This document shows, one piece after another, positions 20,923-32,083 of a stretch of 64,000 nucleotides of DNA; the first letter of the stretch is position 1, and each line of letters starts with the position of its first letter. The DNA comes from Phymatolithon calcareum (taxonomy: Eukaryota; Rhodophyta; Florideophyceae; Hapalidiales). The position numbers and the translations under genes are program-made. The stretch covers positions 2,666,001 to 2,730,000 of the forward strand of contig OZ345364.1 in NCBI GenBank assembly GCA_977006965.1, in the 5' to 3' direction. A model generated the notes under the pieces. It saw nothing but the letters and a program-made list of their open reading frames with translations, ran no database searches and had not been told where the DNA came from.

Positions 20923-21275
20923 GACATGCCGAACGAGCTACCAGGAGAGCTACTTATAAGACACATAAACAAGCACCTGAGGTGCCTATGAGAGATTTTC
21001 AAGAGAACCCCTCTGCGGAGAAAATCAATCTTGACGACATACTTTGAGACCGGTGCTCTGTGTGAGCTCGTAGCGCTCCAGCGAGCACTGCGCTCCACGG
21101 AAATCTACAAACAGACTGATTGTGAATTCAATAGACTCACTCGGGCCCTGGCGAGAAGAGATAGGTGATTTTAGGAGAATATATTTTATAGAATGTGGAA
21201 GATCGAGAAGCGGCCCTGTTACTCAAATTGAGGTTTTGGGTCCCTTTATAATAAGATTTCACATATCCCCAAAGG
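20923..21275 (+). pseudogene. LINE B relic, right half, with tail
   Basis: After the TSD, the frame encodes RRKSILTTYFETGALCELVA and LQRALRS, then ECEFNRLTRAL-like sequence, and a B tail near 21210-21270 (GCGGCCCTGTTACTCAAATT, GAGGTTTTGGG, ACATATCCCC). The tail hairpin uses CTCAA/TTGAG pairs instead of CTCTT/AAGAG. Confidence 0.75.
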
Positions 21276-21444
21276 CTGGAGCCAAGCGAAGGATGTATTG
21301 AAGCGAAAAATCTCAGTGGACGTGAGAGAGCGTATCATCTCGACTGTGCGACTCAAATCGCGAAACCCCAGAATGCCGCCATTGAAATTGTATACCATTT
21401 CAATATGCCGGACTCTTCCTCTCGCGGAGCACCTCTTTCTATGT

Positions 21445-22216
21445 ATTTGGAAACCGAGCTCGACAGCATATGGCAACGCTGGAAAACAATCTGTCAGGAT
21501 ACGACTTGAAAGAAGACAAAAGACCGGATACCGAGAGAGCACTTATCGAGCTTTTGCTATTCAGCAAGACCATCATAGACACGCTTGGTACCAATATTAT
21601 TTTTATTTTTTTATTGCAGTTTATTGCAATAAATTGCAATAAAGTCTTAATTGCCCTGAGAGGTGCTTATTGCAATAGTTAGTGCAAAAAGTAATGGCAG
21701 ATGATCGAAAACCAGGGTACACCCTTGCCCTCCTCTGCGCTGGCAAGATCGCCGAATGCGCTAGTGAAGACATGGCGCAGGAGGACCTGAATTAGATTCT
21801 GTTATTGCAATTGATATTGGAAGAATGGTAAGATATTGCAATTCCTATTGCCTTCAACCTTGCATTATTGGTATTGCAATTCCTATTGCATCATGTGCCC
21901 CAATAAATAACAATAATATTGGTACTATCCCTGATCATAGAGTGCATGGAAAATGAAGAAGGACTACTCTGAAATCAAGATACGAGAAGTTAACTAGATG
22001 TCCCTCGGGACACAAAGCCAAATAGCGGGAACACCAGCAGCGAACCCACAAGAACACCACATAGTAGGTAGGACGATCCAGGTTCCAAACTTTCCCCACC
22101 GCCTATGGAAGGCGGTAGGTTTCAACGGTCTACACACTGGAAGGTAGCAACTGAGGAAGCCTTGCCCGTATACTCGTAAGACTGTGAGGCTTTTAAATAA
22201 ACTCCAATCAAAAAAA
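21445..22216 (+). mobile_element. LINE family C, 5'-truncated copy carrying a MITE
   Basis: Exact 14-bp TSDs ACCTCTTTCTATGT (21431-21444, 22217-22230). It encodes the C-family C-terminus (ALIELLLFSKTIID), is cut by the hAT MITE at 21580-21933, and resumes at 21934. The tail is GAAGCCTTGCCCGTATACTC, GTAAGACTGTGAGGCTTTTA, AATAAACTCC and an A-rich end. Order of events: C insertion, then MITE insertion. Confidence 0.85.
21580..21933. mobile_element. hAT-type MITE, copy 2 (354 bp)
   Basis: Flanked by the 8-bp TSD ATCATAGA (21572-21579 and 21934-21941). Ends are CACGCTTGGTACCAATATT and, inverted, CAGGGATAGTACCAATATT; 8-bp TSDs and a CAGGGAT-type end are hallmarks of the hAT superfamily. Non-coding, rich in TTGCAATA. 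It interrupts a LINE C copy, so the empty site can be inferred from other C copies (CATAGAACGCATGGAGAACG at 25 kb). Confidence 0.88.
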
Positions 22217-22266
22217 ACCTCTTTCTATGTGGAGCACGTCGGTGAGGTAGCTGACAAGAGCCTTGA

Positions 22267-23870
22267 GGGATATTTGATGATTTTATTTTGAGAGCTCCCA
22301 AAGCCTCACCTTGCAGTAACGGGGCAGCTCTTGCGATATTCTCTAAGCTAAAGTCCTCTGGCTACTCAACACGTTCTTGATTCGTAATTCTCTCCCAACA
22401 AGAGCTCCTGTGAGTCTCTTGCACTCAAACTCAATTTCTGTACTCATCTTCGACTATGCTAGAGTACGTTGTAAGGAGACTGTTTCGATCACCGCAGTAA
22501 TCCCGCAGTAGGCACCCAGTACTGATTTTCTCCAAAGGGGTGCTCGGTTGAATGTCAACCTTAGGCACCTTAAACGTGTTGTTCTTTCTCCTATGTAAAG
22601 GATCCCTGGTAGCTTGCCTTCAGTAGGAATCTTCATTGATCTGCCCTCATCTTCTTTTCCCATACCTTAATTATTTCTTCTCTACTCCTCTTCTTCGTGG
22701 AAGATCCCTCCTGGGCTTTCTGAAGGGCTTGTCGCAAGTCTTTATAAATCTTGAGATATTCAATATCCTTCATTGCTTCCTTTATGTCCTCATCTCTTCC
22801 AAAGTACTCTTCTGTTTCTTCAAGGCACTTTTTGGGTCTTACCAGGCTTAATGCAAATCTTTCTGCTTGATTACGTCTCCTCATCTTTGGTGGTCTCAGT
22901 GGGCACAGAACTCGCATTTGGTCCAGGCGGTGTTCGGAATATTTTCCGAAAACATTCTTGTAGAACAAGCCCTCTGGCGACTTGATTGCTGAGAGCAATC
23001 GATTTGTCATTGGAGTCATCTGTAACGCATACTCCAATTTCGGAATAATTAGCGACTTAAAGATCCTGATGCATGTCTCCGGTTTGAATCCTCGAACATT
23101 CACTCCAAGCTCCCAAAGCATTCTGCAGCATTTCGAACTCTTGCTATGGCCGTGTCATCCGTAACACCCTTGTTATTCATGCTTACCCCAAGATACGAGA
23201 GTCTCCAGGCTTGATGCAGTTCTCGTCCCGCCAAGTAAAAAGTGTGCTTCTGAAGCCCTTTGTACTTAAGACCTTCGCTTTTTCCTAGTTTTGTGTTCCA
23301 TTTCATTCTGTTTTCGCTTGCCGAAATGGTCGCTATATCAAGAAGTTTCTGCATTCCTCGTCCGGTCTTCGCTTGAAGCTGAACATCATCTTCGAACAAT
23401 TGCACTGGGCTGTCTGAGACGTTTCCGTCTGTATTGGAGACGGCTTCTTCGAATGTGTCGATGAATATATTGTATAGGCGTGGACTAAGCGGGGAACCTT
23501 GAGGCACTCCTCGGTCGATGGCACATCACGGTTCTGTCTCGTCTCTAGCTGATGTGACCCGTGAGGGTTTTAACAGGTAAGCAACCATCCTTGTTATCTC
23601 TTCAGGAATTTCTCCGTCAGCCTCTTCATAAGGATATCCCTTGGCACACTATCGTATTCCGCGGATAGGTCGAGAACTGCCATGAACGGATGACCCTTTT
23701 TCATTGTACTTTTTGCCCGGAGTATAGCGAGATATGCAATAATTGATTGTGAAGCCGCTTTTTGGCGATTCAGGGCCGTTGGTTGAGGCGAGGAGGTGCG
23801 ATGATAAATCACAGCTGTGGTGATTTACGCGGAAGGTATCGTAATACCCGTCAAGTCTCACCAATCACGA
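22267..23870 (-). pseudogene. LINE B copy, longest RT section
   Basis: The minus strand encodes, in broken frames, AVLDLSAEYDSVPRDILMKR, then MPQGSPLSPRLYNIFIDTFE, FEDDVQLQAKTGRGMQKLL, the SYLGVSMNNKGVTDD block, VLCPLRPPKMRRR, EDIKEAMKDIEYLK and RAPLWRKSVLGAYCG. The catalytic FADD motif has become FEDD. The tail at 22267-22330 (GATATTTGATGATTTTATTT on the plus strand) defines a sub-family shared with 56689-56962. No TSD found. Confidence 0.8.
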
Positions 23871-24297
23871 AAGAATAGCGACACTTTCGAAACTTTACAG
23901 GACAGTGGCTACGTGAGGGAGAACTATGTATGTCTGACTGCGAAGTACGAACCTTACGAGACGCAGGGATTCGAATTCCTCGCCTACTGTGATAGCAAAG
24001 ACAGTTGGAATCGCGATGAAGACGTAATTAGAAACACTGTTGGGTATTGAAGCGACAGGCGAAAGCTGGAAATTGTGCCAGTGCAATTGGACACACTAGC
24101 CGGAGACAGTTGTGTAGGACCTGATGATGATGGAGAGTACGAAAAGTGCAGAAAGCCTGACTCTGTGAGACGCTTGTGAAGTGGGGGAATAGGACCTTCG
24201 ACGGGATTAACGTTGATGGTTGATTCTGAGCTTCGGGCGGAGAGATCGCGGTACAATGCTACTGCTGGGGAGATTCTTCTGGAATGTCAGATATGTG
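23871..24297. other. No gene recognised
   Basis: Short frames only; sequence between two minus-strand LINE B copies. Confidence 0.4.
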
Positions 24298-24715
24298 GGG
24301 TTATATGTTGATTTTTTTTAAAAGCTCCCAAAACCTCAATATGATTAACAGGGCAGCTTCTCGCTGTCTTCCACATTCATCTCTCTACTAGCCTCCCAAT
24401 ATCTCCTTAATCCGAATTTCTCTCTCTGGGAGGGCTCTAGTGAGTCGTTCGCATTCATATTCTGTTTCATAGTCCATCTTCGTGCGCCGTACTGTGCGTT
24501 GTAGCACAACGAGCTGAACCACAGCACCGGGCCCAAAGTACTTCGCTAAAACTGATTTTCTCCACAAAGGAACTCTGTTGAAAATGACTCTCAGGCATCT
24601 CAACCGCGCAGTTCTGTCCCTTATATATAGCACTCCAAGTAGGTCGTTCGGTACGCCGATCGGGATTTTAACTGTCCGGCCCTCTTCTTCCAACCACCAG
24701 ACTTTGAATTACTTG
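24298..24715 (-). mobile_element. LINE family B, 5'-truncated copy
   Basis: Encodes MEEEGRTVKIPIGVPNDLLG, IRDRTARLRCLRVIFNRVPL, WRKSVLAKYFGPGAVVQLVV and LTRALPEREIRIKEILGG with no break over 101 codons. The tail hairpin region (GCCCTGTTAATCATATTGAG on the minus strand) is more diverged. It represents a sub-family (AKYFGPGAVV) close to the copies at 8.4 and 48.4 kb. Confidence 0.8.
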
Positions 24716-24884
24716 AGGATGTTGGACGCCTCTCTCACTGTTCCATAAATCATTGTTGGGTAGTCAAGAGACGCTAAGTGCGTAAAGTGTGACCCAGCTT
24801 TTGGTCATCTCAAAGAAAACCACCTATCTATCAACTTTACTAAATTTTAAAAAAAGGGCAACAAACACGCAGTACAAGGATGAT

Positions 24885-25404
24885 GGAAGGAGGCCGCCTA
24901 GAATCGAAGCGGAAAAGGAAGGATCCATACGATAAGACAAGTGAATTTCCAGCAATACTCAAGTTCCCCAAGGTTAAGCACAGACACTCGCACTGCAGTA
25001 TGCTTGCGGAATATTCCCACAGGTGTCAACAACAAGTATGGCCGAAGAATTCGGCACAGTTCCAGAGAGCATATGGAGACCCTTGAAAGCACGCGAGCAA
25101 GGGTACGACGACTAGAAGCAGAAAAGGCGCTAGATGAGCTCCTACTATTTAGCAAGACACTCATAGAACGCATGGAGAACGAAGAAGGCCTGTATTGATT
25201 CGTATAAGGCAAGGCAAAAAGCGGTCGAGTCCAAGCACCAGCAATCCTGTAGAGGACTGAGATAGGATTACTTTGAATCCTGAGTTTTCCCGTCCGCGAT
25301 TCTAGTGGGCGTTTCGAGAGCTGCACAAAGGTCGGTAGCATCAGAGGAAGCCTCGCCCATATCTTCGGAAGTCTGTGGGGCTTTTAAATATACTTGAATA
25401 AAAA
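24885..25404 (+). mobile_element. LINE family C, 5'-truncated copy (520 bp)
   Basis: Exact 14-bp TSDs AGTACAAGGATGAT (24871-24884, 25405-25418). It encodes RKRKDPYDKTSEFPAILKFP and KVKHRH (the PKVxH block shared with LINE A), frame-shifts, and ends with ALDELLLFSKTLIERMENEE. The C tail follows: GAAGCCTCGCCCATATCTTC, GGAAGTCTGTGGGGCTTTTA, AATATACTTGAATAAAAA. Confidence 0.85.
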
Positions 25405-25418
25405 AGTACAAGGATGAT

Positions 25419-27263
25419 TTTAACTCAGCGGATCAGATAGTTACTTACAGCTCCCCGTGTACTCGGGGTAGATAGTTGCCTCATTGCCCCACGCCAGGGG
25501 ACACCAAGCACTATAATAAAATCATTGCAATTCACTGTACTGTACTGTACGACTGTGATGATCCTGCGCGTGGTTCAGCAAGGAAAATTTGCGAGCGAGC
25601 AACCAGGACAAGTATTTCCTTTACAGTACCTATGGCTCTGGATATGTGTCCTGACAATAATCTGAACGCACAAAGTAATTTCAACATTTCTCACCCTTAC
25701 TGTACCTTTGTGCATCAGCTTTGCAATTTGCTTGCCTACCCTTGCTTACCCAGGGACAATAGCGTTGTCGCGCCTGCTATTATCGTCGCTGGCTGAGCGA
25801 ATGCGGTAAGCGCATGTTCTTCCCGCGACTGTACGTTGGAGCTCTGATTTTGGTTTCTCTGGCGACTGTACGCTGCGCAACTCGGATCGCGTTACTCAGG
25901 ATACCCATAGTAGGTGATCTGCCGGGCTGTAAGGGAATAGTGTCACTCGCGTATCTATGCGCTGTTTTTTCGCTTCGCTAGTAGTATATAAGATAAGAGT
26001 AAAGGACGGTGGCCCCGGGGGCTGTGCCTTTTGACTACAGTACTGAGTCATGGGCCCATTATCGTCTACCACATGCGCCCGTGGAATACGCATTATTAAA
26101 GCGCGCGTTTGGTGAGTGACTGTCCAGTACAGTATTGTCGCGCGTACCAGCGCGAGCGTCTTCCAGCAACAGAAACAGGGCAGCAGCCCAACCGCGGACA
26201 ACAGCCGCGAGTTTACCTTAACGTAACAGTTTCACAAACCGAGCGAACAGCCCGATACCACTTCCCAACAATAACCGACCGACACAGATCGATAAACACA
26301 ACAACAGCAACCGACCAACACAGATCGATAAAACAGCTGTAGAACCAACACCCCCCGGTCCTTCCTTATTCTAGCCCGTCCATGGTCCGAGCTTAAATAC
26401 TCCACACCCACGACACGCGGGGAACTTCCCCGGCATCCTTCAGGGGTATGGCAGCGGTCGCGTGAGCGCACAGCGACCGCACCAGAGCGACAAACATTTG
26501 CTCAAAATATCCCGTGCGCAACGGAAACACCAACCGGAAATTCCCTTCCGATACCCAATTCAGGGCCACTGGCGGGCGCGGTCGACACGCGCACCGCCCA
26601 GTAATTACTCTTGTACACGACCGTGAAACTCAAGTCGCCATCGCGCCACTGCCGTGAGCGCTAGCACCGCCTCTTGCAAGATTCTCCATCTCTGCGCCCA
26701 ATGCTCCTCAAACCACCGCCTTGCGCATCCCAAGCCGTCATTCCCGCATACCCGCGGCCGTCCACACGCCACCTCGCGTATGCCATTTGCACGGACGCCA
26801 CGAGTAAATTGTCGCGACAGCAAGCGCGGGGAATCGCGGTTCGCAACCAAAGTCCATACGAGAGCAATTCCAACAGTTCCACGGTTCTAATGACCGTTAC
26901 CCGCTCGATTGACACGTATGACACCCGCGATAGTCTTGCTTACAGGTATCAGGTTTCTTCTACGCAACAGTATGTACTCTTGAGGTGGCGGCGATCAACC
27001 ATTTAAAGGTTCAGGAGACACCGCATGTTCCTGATATCACGCAGGTCTCCACTGTATCAATGCAGTGGAGAGCTGCACTGTATAGTTCCATCCATAAAAC
27101 AAAAGAGAAAGAATAAAAATTTAAGACATTTCATCACATCGCTGTTCTTCCCGCGACTGTACGCCTAGTGTTTATTGTACCGAATTGTCTCAATTGAGGC
27201 AAGCGGTTACATAGGATCCCAAAAGTAAAAAAGCAGAAGAATATGCTCCCAACGCAAAATACT
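25419..27263. other. 1.8 kb without a recognised gene; repeat motifs
   Basis: Contains an exact 21-bp direct repeat beginning TGTTCTTCCCGCG (25815-25835 and 27143-27163), many GTACTGTA-type motifs, and a 36-bp tandem duplication (CACAGATCGATAAA core, 26273-26332). TATA-like stretches occur at 25984 (GTATATAAGAT) and 26393 (CTTAAATACTCC). Frames on both strands at 26.6-26.9 kb are complementary shadows with no domain. It could be a degraded LTR or regulatory DNA; unresolved. Confidence 0.4.
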
Positions 27264-27951
27264 TCAAGCCAGCTTCTCCGGTACACTAGACACGAGGGGC
27301 TCTGAGTTTGTTTTCTCTCGTTTCTGAACGCTGAGCAGCTTGTAGAGTAGTATGGAGACTAATGCCTTTCCCGTTCTTAAAATTTCTCCCGAGTCAAGTT
27401 CATACTTTGATAGGTTCTTTTGTAGGGTCTCCAGTTGGCGCTCTGCTGCCGTTCCGAATGCATCTGATATTCGCGTCGTCCTCACTTTAGGGAACCTGCC
27501 GCTTACGTATTTTATGGCCAGCTGTCGATGTCGCACCTTGGCAAACCTCAGGATGGCCGGGATATCGTCCGGTTTGTACTACGGTATTTTATTCTTTCTT
27601 CTTGCTTCGAGCTTCATGCTTCCTTTTGCGAGTAGTATTCGTCGGAGTTCGCCTGGTGATTTCCCTTCCTGTATATGTTTGAAGGGGACCGCAAACTGTT
27701 CTTTTTGGAGCAGCATCGCGGTAATATCCTGACTTGCCACTGCATTTCTTTGAAGTTTCGCTCTTCCCTACTCTGTAGTATGTGCGCGCCGAAGACTCTA
27801 AACGGAAACATTCCCGAACCGTGAACAAGCGACCATCTTTGCAGCTACATGTACCGTGTTCGCACTGCTTCCTACCGTTCATCCGATAAGGGGCACAATC
27901 GTGAAAGAATTTTGGGGATGGTTCGAGCTGCCCCACAACCTTTTCCGCCAA
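27264..27951 (-). pseudogene. LINE C-terminal fragment (family A/C-like)
   Basis: Minus-strand frames read MRHRQLAIKYVSGRFPKV, matching the LINE A block VRHRQLAVKWAFGRFP, then DAFGTAAERQLETLQKNLSK and YELDSGEIL. An upstream frame (27589-27951) covers a Cys/basic region ending RKRKHEARSKKK that sits where LINE A has ESSRKRKIPHD. Frames shift between the two parts. Confidence 0.65.
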
Positions 27952-28475
27952 TTTTTGAACAGGTCGGTTTTTCTCTCCATGGTGTTTGGCAATTGTTACT
28001 TAAAGAACCTCATCGGGTATGACCTTTTCGCATAATTGCAAAGAGAACAAAGCCTGCGGTCTTCCGAATCCCGATTCAAGGGATGCTGAGGAAAGCGAAA
28101 TATTTCTTGCCATTGTCGAGATCTGAATACAGCCCTGTCAACGTCCGGAGAGTTTCTTAGCTGTATCCTGCTGCTGGGACTATTTGGTCCAGCCCTGAGC
28201 AGCGGTCGGGATTCCACTCGCCGCATGTTGAACATGGCAGTTTGTAGACATTGACCAAAGCAAGAGATCTTTCGTTTTCCTCGGCATCCCTTGAATCGGA
28301 GTTGGGCAGACCGCGGGCTTTGTTAGATAAGAATAGCGCCAGGCTCAAAAGAACCTGACGCCACAAAGGTGAGAATAAACCAGGAGAATAGAGAGAGAGA
28401 AAAGAGCGGGAGAGATCGGACAGAAAGGATGAAAGAAAGACAAGCCAATAAAACCGCCAAGAGACACAAGACAGA
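27952..28475. other. No gene recognised
   Basis: Short frames only. Its right edge (28476-28487) is the TSD of the next element. Confidence 0.4.
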
Positions 28476-28487
28476 GTGTAATGTAAC

Positions 28488-28874
28488 GGGGGATATGTGT
28501 TGATTTATTTTAAAAGCTCCCAAGGCCTCTCTTGAAGAGTAACAGGGCCGCTTTCGCACGATTTTCTAAGCTCACGTAGTTTGACTGATCAGTATATCCT
28601 TGATTCGTATTTCTCTCCCAACAAGTGCTCCAGTGAGTCGCTTACATTCTTTGTTGCAGAGCACCGAAGATCGGAGAGAAGATGGGTCCTACGGGGAACT
28701 CGGCTAGATTCGAACCCGTGCCCACAACTCCGCACAACGAAACGCATACAACAGCACGTAACCAGCAGCAACTGCAACGTTGCGCACGAATGTGCCAATA
28801 CTTCCGTGGTTTTGCAAGCCGTCGCACACAAGCAGAAAAATGGAGAACCCTGAGTGCGCAAATACCATCATTAC
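28488..28874 (-). mobile_element. SINE-like chimera: B-box head fused to LINE B tail
   Basis: 387 bp flanked by exact 12-bp TSDs GTGTAATGTAAC (28476-28487, 28875-28886). On the minus strand the last ~163 bp (28488-28650) match the LINE B 3' end at 29731-29893 with about two differences. The upstream ~224 bp are not LINE. They contain GGGTTCGAATC, a perfect match to the pol III B-box consensus GGTTCGANNC, near 28704-28714. A good A box and a paired T stem are not visible, so the head is only tRNA-like. It ends in the B terminus CACATATCCCCC next to the TSD. Confidence 0.75.
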
Positions 28875-28886
28875 GTGTAATGTAAC

Positions 28887-29718
28887 ACTCATGCATGTGG
28901 AACATCCTTACAGCTAGGCCAAGTCCACTCTTACCACTCGTTCCACAGTAGAACGTGCTATGCCACTTGGCCATTCAAGATCATGCTCTCAGTTATATCC
29001 AATCTTCCCATTGCATCTATTGTTTCTTTCTATCCGTCCTTCTTGTGCTGACATTCTTTTTCTTGCTACGGAATCACCTACTTCACAATTCAGCTGCTAT
29101 TCAGAGCTGTTACAGTAATGTGGATGCAGAGACTCAATTCCGTATCCTGGGTACCATTCCTCTTGGCATGACGCCAGCTCATGTACCCATTCCGGGAAAC
29201 ATTCCACTTGGCACCCAGAGACTCATGTCACCTGCAAGTTACTCTTGCACGTTGCGTAGTATCTTTCTTTCTAGTCTCCTATATAAGGAGCCACATTTCT
29301 GCACCCTGCAATAAAGGACTCAAGGAGGTCCACTGTTTCACACTTGCTTCACACCACCTGTTGTGCACACTGCCCAATAGAACGACACCCAAGTGGATGT
29401 ACACCTTCCACGACTGGCTCAGCCTGTCCCATTTAGGTCAAGCCTTGATCACTAGTATGATTAGACTAGATCTCTAGTGGCAGCCATAAGAGCAGCCATC
29501 ACTTCAGAGTAAAGTTCTCTGGACGAAGCTCTCGCACTCCACTATTTCTTAACTGAAGCTCACCACACAGAGTCAGCGTGTAGACCACCCGGAGCAAACT
29601 CCATAGCCTTGCGGGAACACAAGCGGTCGTGGTGATCAGCCTAGAGCGCGAGGCTGCGCCGTGTGGGGCCTGGACAGCTGAAAGAGGTGGATGCAAATGA
29701 CAATAGACGTTGTCTTGG
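28887..29718. other. No gene recognised
   Basis: A plus-strand frame of 119 codons (28955-29314) has a hydrophobic stretch but no known domain. No repeats matched elsewhere in the window. Confidence 0.35.
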
Positions 29719-29730
29719 ACTGGAATGACG

Positions 29731-30743
29731 GGGGATATGTGTTGATTTATTTTAAAAGCTCCCAAGGCCTCTCTTGAAGAGTAACAGGGCCGCTTTCGCA
29801 CGATTTTCTAAGCTCACGCAGTTTGACTGTTCAGTATATCCTTGATTCGTATTTCTCTCCCAACAAGTGCTCCAGTGAGTCGCTTACATTCATATTCAAT
29901 TTCAGGACTAATCTTGGATGAAGATAGAATGCGTTGGAGCGCGACCAGCTCAATCACGGCTGTGACACCAAAGTATGCACCAAGTACTGATTTTCTCCAA
30001 AGAGGTGCTCTATTGAATATCAGCCGTAGGCATCGCAGCCGTGTAGACCTTTCTCTTACGCGGAGAACCATCGGTAGATTGTTCGAATCAGTTGGTATCT
30101 CGAGCGACCTTCCATCTTCTTCCTCTGCCCATAACTCAATTCTTTCTTTTCGTCGCCCTTTCTTTGAGACTGAGCCCTCCTTGGCTTTGTCGAGAGCTTG
30201 CTGCAGATCTTCATATTTCTTGAGGCACTCTATGTCCTTGATTGCCTCCTTAATGTCTTCATCTCTCCCAGAATACTCATCTGCTTCGTCGAGGCGCTTC
30301 TTCTGTCTCACTAGACTCGCAGGAACCTTTCTGCTTGGTGTCTTCTCCTCATGGCAGGTGGTTCTAGTCGGCACAGAACTCGCATTCTTCCATGGCGGTG
30401 CTGGGCATATGTCCCAAAAACATACTTGAAGAATAAACCTTCTGCAGATTCGATTGCTGATTGTAATCGCTTTGTCAGAGGCGTGACGTAGACCGCATAC
30501 CCCCACTTTGGCAAAATAAGCGACTTGAAGATTCTAATGCATGTCACAGGCTGAAAGCCTCGAACATTGTCTCCAATATCCCGCAGTTTGTGTATGCACC
30601 CCACTGCATTTCGTACTCTTGATAACGCCATGTCGTCTGTTACGCCTTTGTGGTTCATACTTATACCGAGATACGAGAGCCTCCAAGCTTGATGAAGAAC
30701 TCGACCCGCAATGTGGAAGGTGTGTTTACTGAGTCCCTTGTAT
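29731..30743 (-). mobile_element. LINE family B, 5'-truncated copy (1,013 bp)
   Basis: Exact 12-bp TSDs ACTGGAATGACG (29719-29730, 30744-30755). It encodes the region from KGLSKHTFHIAG and RLSYLGISMNHKGVTDDMAL through CIRIFKSLILPKWGYAVYVT, VLCRLEPPAMRRRHQAERF, one frameshift, then RRKERIELWAEEEDGRSLEI to EIRIKDILNSQTA. Close to the 16.1 kb copy but longer at the 5' end. The terminus is GGGGGATATGTGTTG on the plus strand. Confidence 0.9.
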
Positions 30744-30755
30744 ACTGGAATGACG

Positions 30756-32083
30756 CGACGCCCGCGGAGCACACTCCACAAACTAACCTGATCACGCGTA
30801 AACGCGGAGATCAAGTACGTATACGAGACTGCGCCGTGCAGGGTTAGGCCAGTCTCGACGATAGCAGTGCAGGCGTCGTAGTGACACACGATGAAGAAGA
30901 GCGAAACGGAAACGACAGAAAGGAAAATAGGAAAAGACGAGAACGGTGAACCTGGTAAACAGAGATAAAGCGCGACTCGCCAGAAAAAGAGTCAATGTTC
31001 GGCTGAAGAACACTTGACAACTTTGCGGGAGCTCCAGCGGTCATGCTGTTGAGAAACGAGCGCAGGCCGTCGCTTCAATAAGGATGGATAAGTTCGATGA
31101 TAATATCGCCGACGTCGCAGTGATGCGAGAACAAGACAGACCGCGGCGTCGTCCTTAATACGGCAACCTTGGCTGAACCGTCAACATTAGAACGAACGCA
31201 CGAAAAGGGAAAGTGGAACTTGCCCGCGCGATTGCCTCTGTGCTGGCTTGCACGACAAAGATTGCGAACAAGAAGGGTGAGAATAACTCTAATTCCGCGT
31301 GGTCGAAGGGACGTGAATGCGAATTGAGCGTGCGGCGAACCGAGCAGTCGAGCCGAAAGCCGAAGAACTTCTACCTTCCTTTACTCAGAGGAAGACACAA
31401 ATTATCTTATACTACAACCGAAGCGAAAAACAGCGCGTAGACAAACGAGAGATAGTTCGCGAACGTCACGTTTGACTCCCACGAGTTGATGGAACTGCTC
31501 CAAAGACGCAGGTTTAGAAAAAACGTTGCCGACGATCACACTCTAGAACTCTCTTCATTCCGAAACTTTGACAGTAGGGCGTGAGGCGATCGCGATGTCC
31601 GTAAATTGAAATCAAGTTTATCCTGTCAAAGATGGCTGGTGGCTCATCACACGCTCTAAGCTTTGCGGTCGTAATGTCTCTGAAACACTGCATTATCACT
31701 ACATTACCATACAGAATAGAACATACTATAGTTCCCATTTTGCCGTACAAGGATAAACGGGCACGCCAACGACAGTTCCCTGATTCGGACGCCCTTACGA
31801 GTATGAAACGATAGAATATGGCGGGGGCAAAAAAGCAGATTCTCGATCCATGACCATGAACACAACAGTTCAGTTACTGACTGTTTGACAGTCAGATACA
31901 GTAGAAGCTATTCGACGGCCTATATTCCGGTCCATCCTGCCGACATCCAGAATTATGGCGGCTTGCACTAAAAGGCGATGTTTTCGTTGATAGAACTGAG
32001 CCGGTGTTGAAGTTGTCTCTCTCGCGCGAAAGATCATGTTTTCACAGCCACCACTAGTCCACCCAACTGCATACGTGCCCCAC
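30756..32083. other. 1.3 kb without a recognised gene
   Basis: Downstream of the DUS3 gene. Only short frames, none with a domain; no repeat family recognised. Confidence 0.4.

Noticed and set aside
26605-27006. Overlapping frames on both strands near 26.6-27.0 kb
   Set aside because: Complementary frames in GC-rich DNA with no conserved motif or signal peptide on either strand.
28642-28974. Possible tRNA gene at the GGTTCGAATC motif
   Set aside because: The T stem does not pair well and no acceptor stem or anticodon arm could be built; the motif lies inside a TSD-bounded chimeric element.
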